Positions 1 through 5,953 of a stretch of DNA of 7,889 bases are shown here, one piece after another. The notes beneath the pieces were generated by a model. That model saw nothing but the letters and a program-made list of their open reading frames with translations. It was not told the DNA's origin and did not search any database. Position 1 is the stretch's first letter. The number at the start of each line of letters is the position of its first letter. The stretch spans positions 1-7,889 of the forward strand of contig JAFYML010000230.1 in NCBI GenBank assembly GCA_017556595.1, in the 5' to 3' direction. The stretch is from Bacteroides sp. (lineage in GTDB: Bacteria; Bacteroidota; Bacteroidia; Bacteroidales; Bacteroidaceae). The translations under genes were made by a program, and so were the position numbers.

Positions 1-287
1 CCGCCTCGCTCGATGCTATTGCCACCGAACAAATCAAAGCAAGCATCGATGCCATCAAGCTCGATCGAACGGTTATCATCATCTCGCATAGCATCTCGCA
101 AATCATTGATAGCGACATTATCTATGCCATGAAAGAGGGACGTGTGGAAGAATCGGGCAACCCTGACGAACTCTATCGCAAGGGAGGTATCTATAAAGAA
201 ATTGTCGATGCCTCGGCACGAAGCCTCAACATCGACAAATTAGCCCAAACCCTCGACACCGATGGTAACGGGATTATGTTCGAATAA
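1..287 (+). CDS. ABC transporter ATP-binding protein, C-terminal fragment
   Basis: This is the last 94 codons of an ABC ATPase; the reading frame enters at base 3 and ends with TAA at 285-287. The fragment opens on the D-loop (A-S-L-D, residues 1-4), which in this family directly follows Walker B. The H-loop histidine follows in I-I-I-S-H-S (His29), then the usual strand and 'KEGRVEESGNPDELY' region where the nucleotide-binding domain closes. The 'G-x-V-x-E-S-G-x-x-x-E-L' pattern and a tail of about 30 residues resemble exporters with a fused membrane domain (MsbA/ABCB type), but the membrane part, Walker A and signature motif lie outside the window. The substrate cannot be named. The gene converges on the SDR gene with only base 288 between the stop codons, and I see no U-tailed terminator, so transcripts from both strands probably overlap here. 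Confidence 0.85.
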   Translation, partial: ASLDAIATEQIKASIDAIKLDRTVIIISHSISQIIDSDIIYAMKEGRVEESGNPDELYRKGGIYKEIVDASARSLNIDKLAQTLDTDGNGIMFE

Positions 288-288
288 A

Positions 289-996
289 TTATAAATCAAG
301 TTTCCAATTATTATCACCGTGATAAATCATCTGCTTAGTCATTCCTCCGTCTATGCAGATGTTTTCACCGGTGATGAATCCTGCTTTGTCCGAGCAAAGA
401 AACAACACCATGTTGGCTATATCCATTGGATTACCTACCCTACCTACCAATTGTTGAACGGCATCGGCACCATCGAAAATAGAATTGGTAGTATCTATCC
501 ATCCAGGCGAGATTGAGTTTACACGCGCCTTCCCTGCTAAGCTCACGGCAAGTGCATGCGTCAAAGCCGCTATACCGCCTTTTGCCGCCGTATAGCTCTC
601 GGTTTGCGGTTGACTCATTCTATCGCGCGACGAAGAGATATTGATGATGGATGCACCTTCGGCCAAGTGTGCTTGAAGCAGTTTTACCAAATAGAAGGGT
701 GCCGTTACGCCTACACTGAGTGCATATTGAAAATCCTCCCACGAGCACTCGTCAATGCCCTTCATTTGCGGCAAAGCATTGTTGATGATGTAATCTACCG
801 TGCTATGTTGCTTTAAGATTTCGGCCACAAACGCCTCTAAATCCTCCTTCTTCGAGATATCGCCCACAAAGTGCTCGCCCGTTGGTTGTTTATCTATCAC
901 ATATACGTGCGCACCTTTATCGCGAAACTCACGCGCAATGCATTTACCAATGCCATTTGCACCACCGGTCACCACCACTACTTTACCTTGAAACAT
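289..996 (-). CDS. SDR-family NAD(P)-dependent oxidoreductase
   Basis: This is a classical-length short-chain dehydrogenase/reductase (235 aa, cytosolic, single Rossmann domain). The cofactor loop T-G-G-A-N-G-I-G is at residues 10-17. Asp35 ends the second strand (V-Y-V-I-D), which in this family favours NAD(H) over NADP(H). The catalytic Ser122, Tyr135 and Lys139 show the S-x12-Y-x3-K spacing, and P-G-W-I-D-T (164-169) and the C-terminal G-E-N-I-C-I-D-G-G (210-218) are typical. Two departures are visible. The usual N-N-A-G reads N-N-A-L-P-Q (72-77), and the fourth tetrad residue, normally Asn in a V-N-L-x-G-x-F context, aligns with Gly96 in S-V-G-V-T-A-P-F. The substrate is unknown. The start is 3 nt after the GH5 stop with only an A-rich leader and no Shine-Dalgarno motif, so it is probably co-transcribed with GH5. 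Sugar or polyol oxidation would fit the neighbour but is not shown. Confidence 0.93.
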   Translation of the reverse strand: MFQGKVVVVTGGANGIGKCIAREFRDKGAHVYVIDKQPTGEHFVGDISKKEDLEAFVAEILKQHSTVDYIINNALPQMKGIDECSWEDFQYALSVGVTAPFYLVKLLQAHLAEGASIINISSSRDRMSQPQTESYTAAKGGIAALTHALAVSLAGKARVNSISPGWIDTTNSIFDGADAVQQLVGRVGNPMDIANMVLFLCSDKAGFITGENICIDGGMTKQMIYHGDNNWKLDL

Positions 997-999
997 ATA

Positions 1000-2658
1000 C
1001 TATTTTTTTTGTAAATCTATTGTACATCCCCAAAAAACAGAAGGAGTTTGAACCTCTTCCGTATCGTCTGTTTTAATCAGCACTATACGTTTGATGGTTG
1101 CCTTCACTTGGGCATCGACCATACATTGTAGGGTTATGCGTCTAACATCTTCTCCCAAAATAGTTTTATCGAAGGTCAATACACTTTCTGCATCCGCCAC
1201 CGAGCTATATTGTTCGTCACCCTCACTTTCGCCATAAACCTTTATGTTCAGGGTGCCATTTTGAGGTTTCTCGCCCAACTCTATTTTTATACCTTTGTAG
1301 TTGTCCAAGCTAAATTCTTGGTTACAAAGATTCGCCTCACTCCATAGTGCGTTATAAGTAACAACATAGTCGTATTCCATATTATCCATCGTAGGCAACT
1401 CGGGCGAGTAATCATCTCCATGATATGCCTTCAGCATAGCCAATGCATACTCCGGCTCGTTGAATGCAGGCAATTGTCGAGCGGTAGCATCGGATATACC
1501 CATCCAATAGTATATACCCATATCGGCCGCTTTTGCTTGCTTCACAAAGTCGTAAATAAATGCCGATTTACTTTCTACGGTAAATTGACTCTCGCCTCCG
1601 CTTCCCCACTCGCCAATAATAACGGGTGCACCTTTAGTAACCAAGTATTTCTTCAAGTTGGCAATCATCGACGACACTTCGGCTTTAGCATTATCTAAAT
1701 TGGTGATATCGGGATAGGTATGAACTTGGAAGATTAAGTGATTTTCCACTACATCGGTAGGTAGTTTCATTTCTACAAGCGGGTCGATTAAGTGTGGATT
1801 CCATGTACCTCCACCATTGCAAGCACCATAAGTATTTACGATAAGGTTGCGTCCTACGTTGTTTCCACCAGTAGCACGTACCACATCCACAAAACTTTGT
1901 GCATAACTATTGATGGCTTTGTAAGCATCGGCCGCCTCTTTGGTATCATATCCCCCTGCAAAGGTAGAGAAGCACCATGAGCGTCGTTCGTCGAGCATTT
2001 CGTTGTACGATTCGAACATCAATCGTTCGTCATATCCAATAAAGGTTTCGGCAATCTGCTTCCAAAGTCCTTCGTATAGAGTTTTGTTTTCGTTATATCT
2101 CTTCATACTTGCCACGAGCCATGCGTTTTCATCGGCACCTGTGTCGTGATGCACATTTATAATGCAATACATGCCAGTATTCATCACATAATCAACCACT
2201 TGCTTCACGCGATTCATCCATTGCGCGTTCACCTTTCCGTTAGCATCCAAGTGACCTTTCCAAGTAATGGGTACTCGCACAGCCCCATATCCAGCATCTT
2301 TTATCATCTGTAGCAACTCGGGTGAAGTTACCGGTTGTCCCCAACATGTTTCCCACGATTTCCAATCGGCGGCACCAAATCCCTTGCTAAAGTCGCATGC
2401 ATCGAGCGTATTGCCCAGATTCCACCCCAATCCCATATCTTGGATAGCTTCGGTAGCAGTAATCCATCCTTGGTCGTCCCATATTGTAGGAGTATTGGTA
2501 GGTACATCTGTAGGATTATCCGTAGGTTGCTCTACGTTTGGTTTTTCAGGTTCTTCTACCGGCTTATCGCTACCACAAGCAGCAAGCATGCAAGTCACTA
2601 TGCTCAACGTTACGCAAGCGACTATTTGCTTTAAGGAATAAAAAGGGGTATTTTTCAT
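1000..2658 (-). CDS. Glycoside hydrolase family 5 (GH5_4-like) endoglucanase, surface lipoprotein
   Basis: A 552-aa secreted beta-glucan hydrolase. Residues 1-27 are a lipoprotein signal peptide ending in lipobox L-A-A-C with lipidated Cys28. The next residues (G-S-D-K-P-V-E-E-P-E) are acidic, as in Bacteroidota lipoproteins exported to the cell surface. Residues 31-58 form a Pro/Thr/Glu linker with P-T-D-x-P-T-like repeats. The TIM-barrel (about 66-412) carries G-W-N-L-G-N-T-L-D-A (78-87), Arg128, His170/His171, the acid/base in S-Y-N-E (Asn219-Glu220), H-T-Y-P (313-316) and the nucleophile in I-I-G-E-W-G (Glu350). The opening motif plus W-G-Q-P resembles subfamily 4, whose members cleave cellulose, mixed-linkage glucan or xyloglucan; the subfamily is inferred. 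Residues about 425-552 form an extra strand-rich domain, possibly carbohydrate binding. No SusC/SusD pair is visible, so it is not evidently in a polysaccharide utilization locus. It starts 41 nt after the DUF1846 stop, and the signal peptide fixes the start. Confidence 0.95.
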   Translation of the reverse strand: MKNTPFYSLKQIVACVTLSIVTCMLAACGSDKPVEEPEKPNVEQPTDNPTDVPTNTPTIWDDQGWITATEAIQDMGLGWNLGNTLDACDFSKGFGAADWKSWETCWGQPVTSPELLQMIKDAGYGAVRVPITWKGHLDANGKVNAQWMNRVKQVVDYVMNTGMYCIINVHHDTGADENAWLVASMKRYNENKTLYEGLWKQIAETFIGYDERLMFESYNEMLDERRSWCFSTFAGGYDTKEAADAYKAINSYAQSFVDVVRATGGNNVGRNLIVNTYGACNGGGTWNPHLIDPLVEMKLPTDVVENHLIFQVHTYPDITNLDNAKAEVSSMIANLKKYLVTKGAPVIIGEWGSGGESQFTVESKSAFIYDFVKQAKAADMGIYYWMGISDATARQLPAFNEPEYALAMLKAYHGDDYSPELPTMDNMEYDYVVTYNALWSEANLCNQEFSLDNYKGIKIELGEKPQNGTLNIKVYGESEGDEQYSSVADAESVLTFDKTILGEDVRRITLQCMVDAQVKATIKRIVLIKTDDTEEVQTPSVFWGCTIDLQKK

Positions 2659-2699
2659 GTTTTCAAAATTTTATTCGGAGGGCTCGAAGAGCTCTTTCA

Positions 2700-4172
2700 T
2701 TAAAGTTTGTTACCCTTCTTCACTGGGTCGCACGTGATACCTACGCCAAGTTTCTTGAATATCTTTTGGTCAACCTCGCTCAACATCACGGTAGAGTGAG
2801 CTTGACATCCATTCAACTTAGGCAATTGATCCAAGGCGCGTTGACAATTATCATCGTGATTGCTCAATAGCGAAAGAGCTACCAACACCTCGTCGGTGTG
2901 CAAGCGAGGATTACGTCCATGCAAATACGTTACCTTTGTCTTTTGTATTGGCTCAATCAAGTATTCGGGAATCAATTTCAAATCGTCGGGAATGCCGGCC
3001 AAGTGCTTGGTAGCATTCAATAGCAATGCCGCCGAAGGGCCTAACAACGAACTTGTGCGTGCGGTGATAATGGTGCCATCGTGTAGTTCGATAGCGGCCG
3101 AGTGAACTCCCGAAAGTTCTTTGCGTTCGTGTGCGGCAACGGTTGTTTTGCGATACTCGGTTGTAAGTTTAGCTTGCTTCATCAAAAGCGAAATCTTGCT
3201 CACCTCGCTCTCTCCCTCGCCCTTTTGCGCCAATTTGCATAGAGCATAGTAGTAACGGCGGATAATCTCGTCGTGTGCGGCATTGCAACACGCCTCTTCG
3301 TCGTTCATACAGAAGCCAATCATGTTCACACCCATATCCGTAGGCGATTTGTAAGGGCTTTCGCCATAAATACCTTCGAAGAGTGCGTTCAGCACAGGGA
3401 AAATCTCAATGTCGCGGTTATAGTTTACGGTAATCTTTCCATATGCCTCCAAGTGGAAGGGGTCAATCATGTTCACATCGTTCAAGTCGGCCGTAGCAGC
3501 TTCGTAAGCTACGTTCACCGGATGCTTCAGCGGTAAGTTCCACACGGGGAATGTTTCAAATTTAGCGTATCCCGCCTTCACGCCACGCTTATGTTCATGA
3601 TACAACTGGCTTAAGCACACCGCCATCTTTCCGCTACCGGGGCCAGGTGCTGTAACAATAACGAGCGGACGGGTTGTTTCCACATAATCGTTCTTACCAA
3701 ATCCCTCGTCCGAGTCGATAAGCGCCACATTGTTTGGATATCCCTCGATGGTGTAGTGATAATAGACTTTGATGCCGAGTCGTTCCAATCGTGCGCGATA
3801 GGCATCGGCACTCGATTGTCCGTTATAGTGTGTCACCACCACACTGCTAACGTAGAAATTCATCTTTTCGAACTCTTCGCGCAAGCGCAACACATCTTCG
3901 TCGTAGGTAATACCCAAATCGCCTCTCATTTTGTTCTTCTCAATGTCTAGTGCACTGATTACAAACACAATCTCGGCACAATCGCTTAGTTGCGTCAACA
4001 TCTGCAACTTACTATCGGGTTGGAAGCCTGGTAATACGCGGCTTGCGTGGTTATCGTCGAATAGTTTTCCGCCAAACTCCAAGTAGAGTTTATCGCCAAA
4101 CTGATTGATTCTTTCCTTGATTCGTTCCGATTGAATCTTCAGGTATTTCTCGTTATCAAAACCTATTTTCAT
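2700..4172 (-). CDS. DUF1846 family protein
   Basis: A 490-aa cytosolic protein of the DUF1846 family; I know of no established biochemical function. Characteristic stretches are the N-terminal M-K-I-G-F-D-N-E-K-Y, L-E-F-G-G-K-L-F-D-D-N-H-A-S-R-V-L-P-G-F, a central glycine-rich loop T-A-P-G-P-G-S-G-K-M (174-183), and F-E-T-F-P-V-W-N-L-P-L-K-H-P-V-N. The loop looks nucleotide-binding but is not a canonical Walker A: the first Gly of GxxxxGK is replaced by Pro176, and Met rather than Ser/Thr follows Lys182. Length matches the family. An in-frame ATG at 4190 would add six residues (M-Y-G-L-N-N). I chose 4172 because family members begin M-K-I-G-F and because the predicted promoter (4203-4233) would place transcription start only a few bases before 4190. 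It is probably the first gene of a cluster with GH5 and the SDR, an unexplained partnership. Confidence 0.93.
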   Translation of the reverse strand: MKIGFDNEKYLKIQSERIKERINQFGDKLYLEFGGKLFDDNHASRVLPGFQPDSKLQMLTQLSDCAEIVFVISALDIEKNKMRGDLGITYDEDVLRLREEFEKMNFYVSSVVVTHYNGQSSADAYRARLERLGIKVYYHYTIEGYPNNVALIDSDEGFGKNDYVETTRPLVIVTAPGPGSGKMAVCLSQLYHEHKRGVKAGYAKFETFPVWNLPLKHPVNVAYEAATADLNDVNMIDPFHLEAYGKITVNYNRDIEIFPVLNALFEGIYGESPYKSPTDMGVNMIGFCMNDEEACCNAAHDEIIRRYYYALCKLAQKGEGESEVSKISLLMKQAKLTTEYRKTTVAAHERKELSGVHSAAIELHDGTIITARTSSLLGPSAALLLNATKHLAGIPDDLKLIPEYLIEPIQKTKVTYLHGRNPRLHTDEVLVALSLLSNHDDNCQRALDQLPKLNGCQAHSTVMLSEVDQKIFKKLGVGITCDPVKKGNKL

Positions 4173-4202
4173 ATTGTTTAAACCATACATTTATATGGAT
4201 TG

Positions 4203-4233
4203 CAAAAGTAACATTTCGTACCGCTACTTCAAA
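4203..4233 (-). promoter_or_regulatory. Bacteroidota promoter for the DUF1846-GH5-SDR cluster
   Basis: Read on the minus strand, TTTG (4233-4230) is followed after 19 nt by TACTTTTG (4210-4203). The latter fully matches the Bacteroidota -7 consensus TAnnTTTG with a -33 TTTG at the expected spacing. Transcription would start near 4197, giving a leader of roughly 25 nt to the ATG at 4172. It lies back to back with the panE promoter in a 132-nt divergent intergenic region. Confidence 0.7.
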
Positions 4234-4274
4234 ATAAAAACGGAAAAGTTTTCCAAATCTTTAGATATTTTCCA

Positions 4275-4282
4275 TAACTTTG
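4275..4282 (+). promoter_or_regulatory. Bacteroidota -7 box for panE-nicotinamidase
   Basis: TAACTTTG matches the Bacteroidota -7 consensus TAnnTTTG exactly. The -33 side is weak: only a T-rich TTTTCC at 4249-4254, about 20 nt upstream, without the usual G. The inferred start near 4289 leaves a leader of about 16 nt before the panE ATG at 4305. That leader (AACATAAAAATACACTT) is A-rich with no Shine-Dalgarno motif, as usual in this phylum. Confidence 0.6.
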
Positions 4283-4304
4283 CCCAAAACATAAAAATAC
4301 ACTT

Positions 4305-5315
4305 ATGAGAGCAGCCATCTATGGAGCAGGTTCGTTAGGAACCATATTGGGTGCATACATCACCCAGAAAGGCGAAAAAATCGAGTTGATAAACCGCAAT
4401 AAGGCGCATGTAGAAGCGCTTCAAACAAAAGGTGCAACAATAACCGGTACCGTCAACTTTACCCAAGCGGTAACGGCCTACACTCCTTCGGAGATGTCGG
4501 GTACGTACGACATTATCTTCCTCATGACCAAGCAACAACAAAACGCCGAGGTAGTGACCTTCTTGAAGGATTACCTGGCCGACGAAGGCGTGATTGTTAC
4601 CCTACAAAACGGTATCCCAGAGTTAGAGATTGGTGCCATTGTAGGCGAGCAACGAGTGTTGGGATGTACCGTAGCGTGGGGTGCCACCCTTCAATCGCCA
4701 GGTGTGTGCGAGCTCACCAGCTCGCCCGATAGCCTAACCTTTTCGTTAGGTACCCTCTCGCCCACTCCCCATCCGTTGATGAACGAAGTGAAACGCCTCC
4801 TCGAGCTAATGGGCGCCGTAGAGATAGATGCCAACTTCATCGGCTCGCGTTGGAGTAAATTGCTCATCAACTCTGCTTTTTCGGGCATGAGCGCTGTGTT
4901 GGGATGTACCTTTGGCGAAGCTGCAGGCAATAAGCGTTCGCGTCGCATTGTGCAAGCATTGATAAAAGAGTGTATCGACGTGTGTCGCAAAGGCGGCATC
5001 CGCATCGAACCTGTGCAAGGCAAGGATATTGTAAAATTGCTCGACTACTCCAACCCCGTGAAACGCGCCATCTCGCTCTTCATTATCCCCATTGCCATCC
5101 GCAAACACGCCAAGCTAAAGGTCAGCATGCTACAAGACTTGGAGAAGGGAAAGAAAACCGAAGTCGATGCCATCAACGGCGTTGTTTGCTTGTATGGAAA
5201 GAAGGTAAACTTCCCCACCCCTATCAACGCCAAGGTGGTAGAGATTATCCATCGCATCGAGCAAGGCGAGCTCACTCCATCGTTCAGTAACCTCGATTTA
5301 TTTCCCAAACTATGA
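4305..5315 (+). CDS. panE: Ketopantoate reductase (2-dehydropantoate 2-reductase)
   Basis: A 336-aa cytosolic enzyme of the PanE/ApbA family, which reduces 2-dehydropantoate to pantoate with NADPH on the way to pantothenate and coenzyme A. The N-terminal Rossmann domain opens with G-A-G-S-L-G (7-12), and Arg31 after the second strand (I-N-R-N) fits NADP binding. Conserved active-site positions are visible: Lys76 in M-T-K, Asn102 in L-Q-N-G-I, Lys185 and Asn189 in W-S-K-L-L-I-N-S (the catalytic lysine/asparagine pair), and Glu285 in K-K-T-E-V-D-A-I-N-G. The C-terminal helical domain is complete and ends F-P-T-P-I-N-A-K-V-V, as family members do. It is slightly longer than the E. coli enzyme (about 300 aa), which is common outside the proteobacteria. 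Its stop TGA overlaps the ATG of the next gene (ATGA), implying translational coupling. Some ApbA paralogues use other 2-oxo acids, so substrate identity is likely rather than proven. Confidence 0.9.
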   Translation: MRAAIYGAGSLGTILGAYITQKGEKIELINRNKAHVEALQTKGATITGTVNFTQAVTAYTPSEMSGTYDIIFLMTKQQQNAEVVTFLKDYLADEGVIVTLQNGIPELEIGAIVGEQRVLGCTVAWGATLQSPGVCELTSSPDSLTFSLGTLSPTPHPLMNEVKRLLELMGAVEIDANFIGSRWSKLLINSAFSGMSAVLGCTFGEAAGNKRSRRIVQALIKECIDVCRKGGIRIEPVQGKDIVKLLDYSNPVKRAISLFIIPIAIRKHAKLKVSMLQDLEKGKKTEVDAINGVVCLYGKKVNFPTPINAKVVEIIHRIEQGELTPSFSNLDLFPKL

Positions 5316-5869
5316 AACAGTTATTATTGATTGTAGATCCGCAAAACGACTTTATCAACGGCTCGTTGGCGGTGGCCGAGGCCGAAGCAAAGATGCAAGC
5401 ATTGGCCAGCTATATCGCGGCTAATGCCGAGCGCTATCACGCCATCTTCGTAACGATGGATAGTCACCCCGCCAACCACTGCTCGTTTGCTGATAATGGC
5501 GGTATATGGCCACCACATTGCGTTCTTCACACCCCCGGATGGGATACACCTGCCTACCTTGACGAGGCCCTCGCGCAATCGCAAGCAATTGTCCTACGCT
5601 ATTACAAAGGTACCAAGACGGAGAAAGAAGAGTACTCCATCTTCGACAACGAGGAGGATGGCGCAGCCCTTGCACGCCACATCAGCGAAGCGATAGCCAA
5701 CGATGCCACTATCGACATCTGTGGCATTGCGGGCGATTATTGTGTGCTCGAAACCCTCCAAGGCCTCCGCACGTTTGTAGCCGACAAGCACATCCGTGTC
5801 TTGACCGATTACATTGCCTCTATCGATGGTGGGGAGAAGTTGAATGGGTATTTAGCTACTAGTGACTAG
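5312..5869 (+). CDS. pncA: Nicotinamidase / isochorismatase-family hydrolase
   Basis: A 185-aa cysteine hydrolase that most likely deamidates nicotinamide to nicotinate for NAD salvage. The catalytic triad is in place: Asp9 in V-D-P-Q-N-D-F, Lys99 in Y-Y-K-G-T, Cys144 in G-I-A-G-D-Y-C-V. The PncA metal site is also present: Asp50 and His52 in M-D-S-H-P and His69 in W-P-P-H-C. This metal set distinguishes nicotinamidase from plain isochorismatase. The start overlaps the panE stop (ATGA), so it is the second gene of a cofactor operon joining CoA synthesis and NAD salvage. The 3' end is odd: the last residues L-A-T-S-D and the TAG stop lie inside a heptamer repeat (5853-5872), so the native C-terminus was probably a few residues different before the repeat arrived. 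The core fold and catalytic residues are unaffected. A bidirectional terminator follows at 5910-5942. Confidence 0.92.
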   Translation: MKQLLLIVDPQNDFINGSLAVAEAEAKMQALASYIAANAERYHAIFVTMDSHPANHCSFADNGGIWPPHCVLHTPGWDTPAYLDEALAQSQAIVLRYYKGTKTEKEEYSIFDNEEDGAALARHISEAIANDATIDICGIAGDYCVLETLQGLRTFVADKHIRVLTDYIASIDGGEKLNGYLATSD

Positions 5870-5872
5870 TGT
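5853..5872 (+). repeat. Heptamer repeat, copy A (20-bp half of an inverted pair)
   Basis: The sequence TAGCTACTAGTGACTAGTGT recurs without a mismatch in reverse complement at 7257-7276. It consists of 7-nt units beginning with TAG: TAGs start at 5853, 5860 and 5867, one in each frame. The third is the stop codon of the nicotinamidase gene. The unit run leads directly into the palindrome starting GTAGGGAC at 5871. Confidence 0.85.
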
Positions 5873-5895
5873 AGGGACACGCCATGATGTGTCCG
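5871..5895 (+). repeat. GTAGGGAC palindrome, copy A (REP-like)
   Basis: A 25-nt element with GTAGGGAC at the left and GTCCG at the right. Arms GGACAC (5875-5880) and GTGTCC (5889-5894) form a perfect 6-bp stem around an 8-nt centre that is only partly complementary. It aligns over its full length, without gaps, with copy B at 7215-7239 on the minus strand (17 of 25 identical). It lacks a U-tract, so it is not itself a canonical terminator. Confidence 0.75.
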
Positions 5896-5909
5896 CCATA
5901 TAAGAAAAA

Positions 5910-5942
5910 AAGGGGCAAACGTTGTTTGCCCCTTAATTTTTT
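5910..5942. terminator. Bidirectional rho-independent terminator
   Basis: An 11-bp perfect stem: AAGGGGCAAAC (5910-5920) pairs with GTTTGCCCCTT (5924-5934) around a 3-nt loop. On the plus strand it is followed by AA and six T (5937-5942), ending the panE-nicotinamidase transcript. On the minus strand the stem is followed by a T run (seven A at 5905-5911), ending the flavodiiron transcript 20 nt after its stop. One hairpin thus serves two convergent genes. Confidence 0.92.
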
Positions 5943-5953
5943 ACTTTTAACTA

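Noticed and set aside
311..325. Palindrome TTATCAC-C-GTGATAA as a terminator between the ABC and SDR genes
   Set aside because: It lies inside the SDR coding region, is AT-rich and lacks an adjacent T run. A six-pair stem of this kind is weak.
2659..2699. Separate promoter or terminator between DUF1846 and GH5
   Set aside because: The minus strand has AAATTTTG, one mismatch from TAnnTTTG, and a 4-bp GCTC/GAGC stem without a T run. Neither is convincing.
4173..4190. Upstream ATG adding six residues to DUF1846
   Set aside because: It would lie within a few bases of the predicted transcription start, and family members begin M-K-I-G-F.
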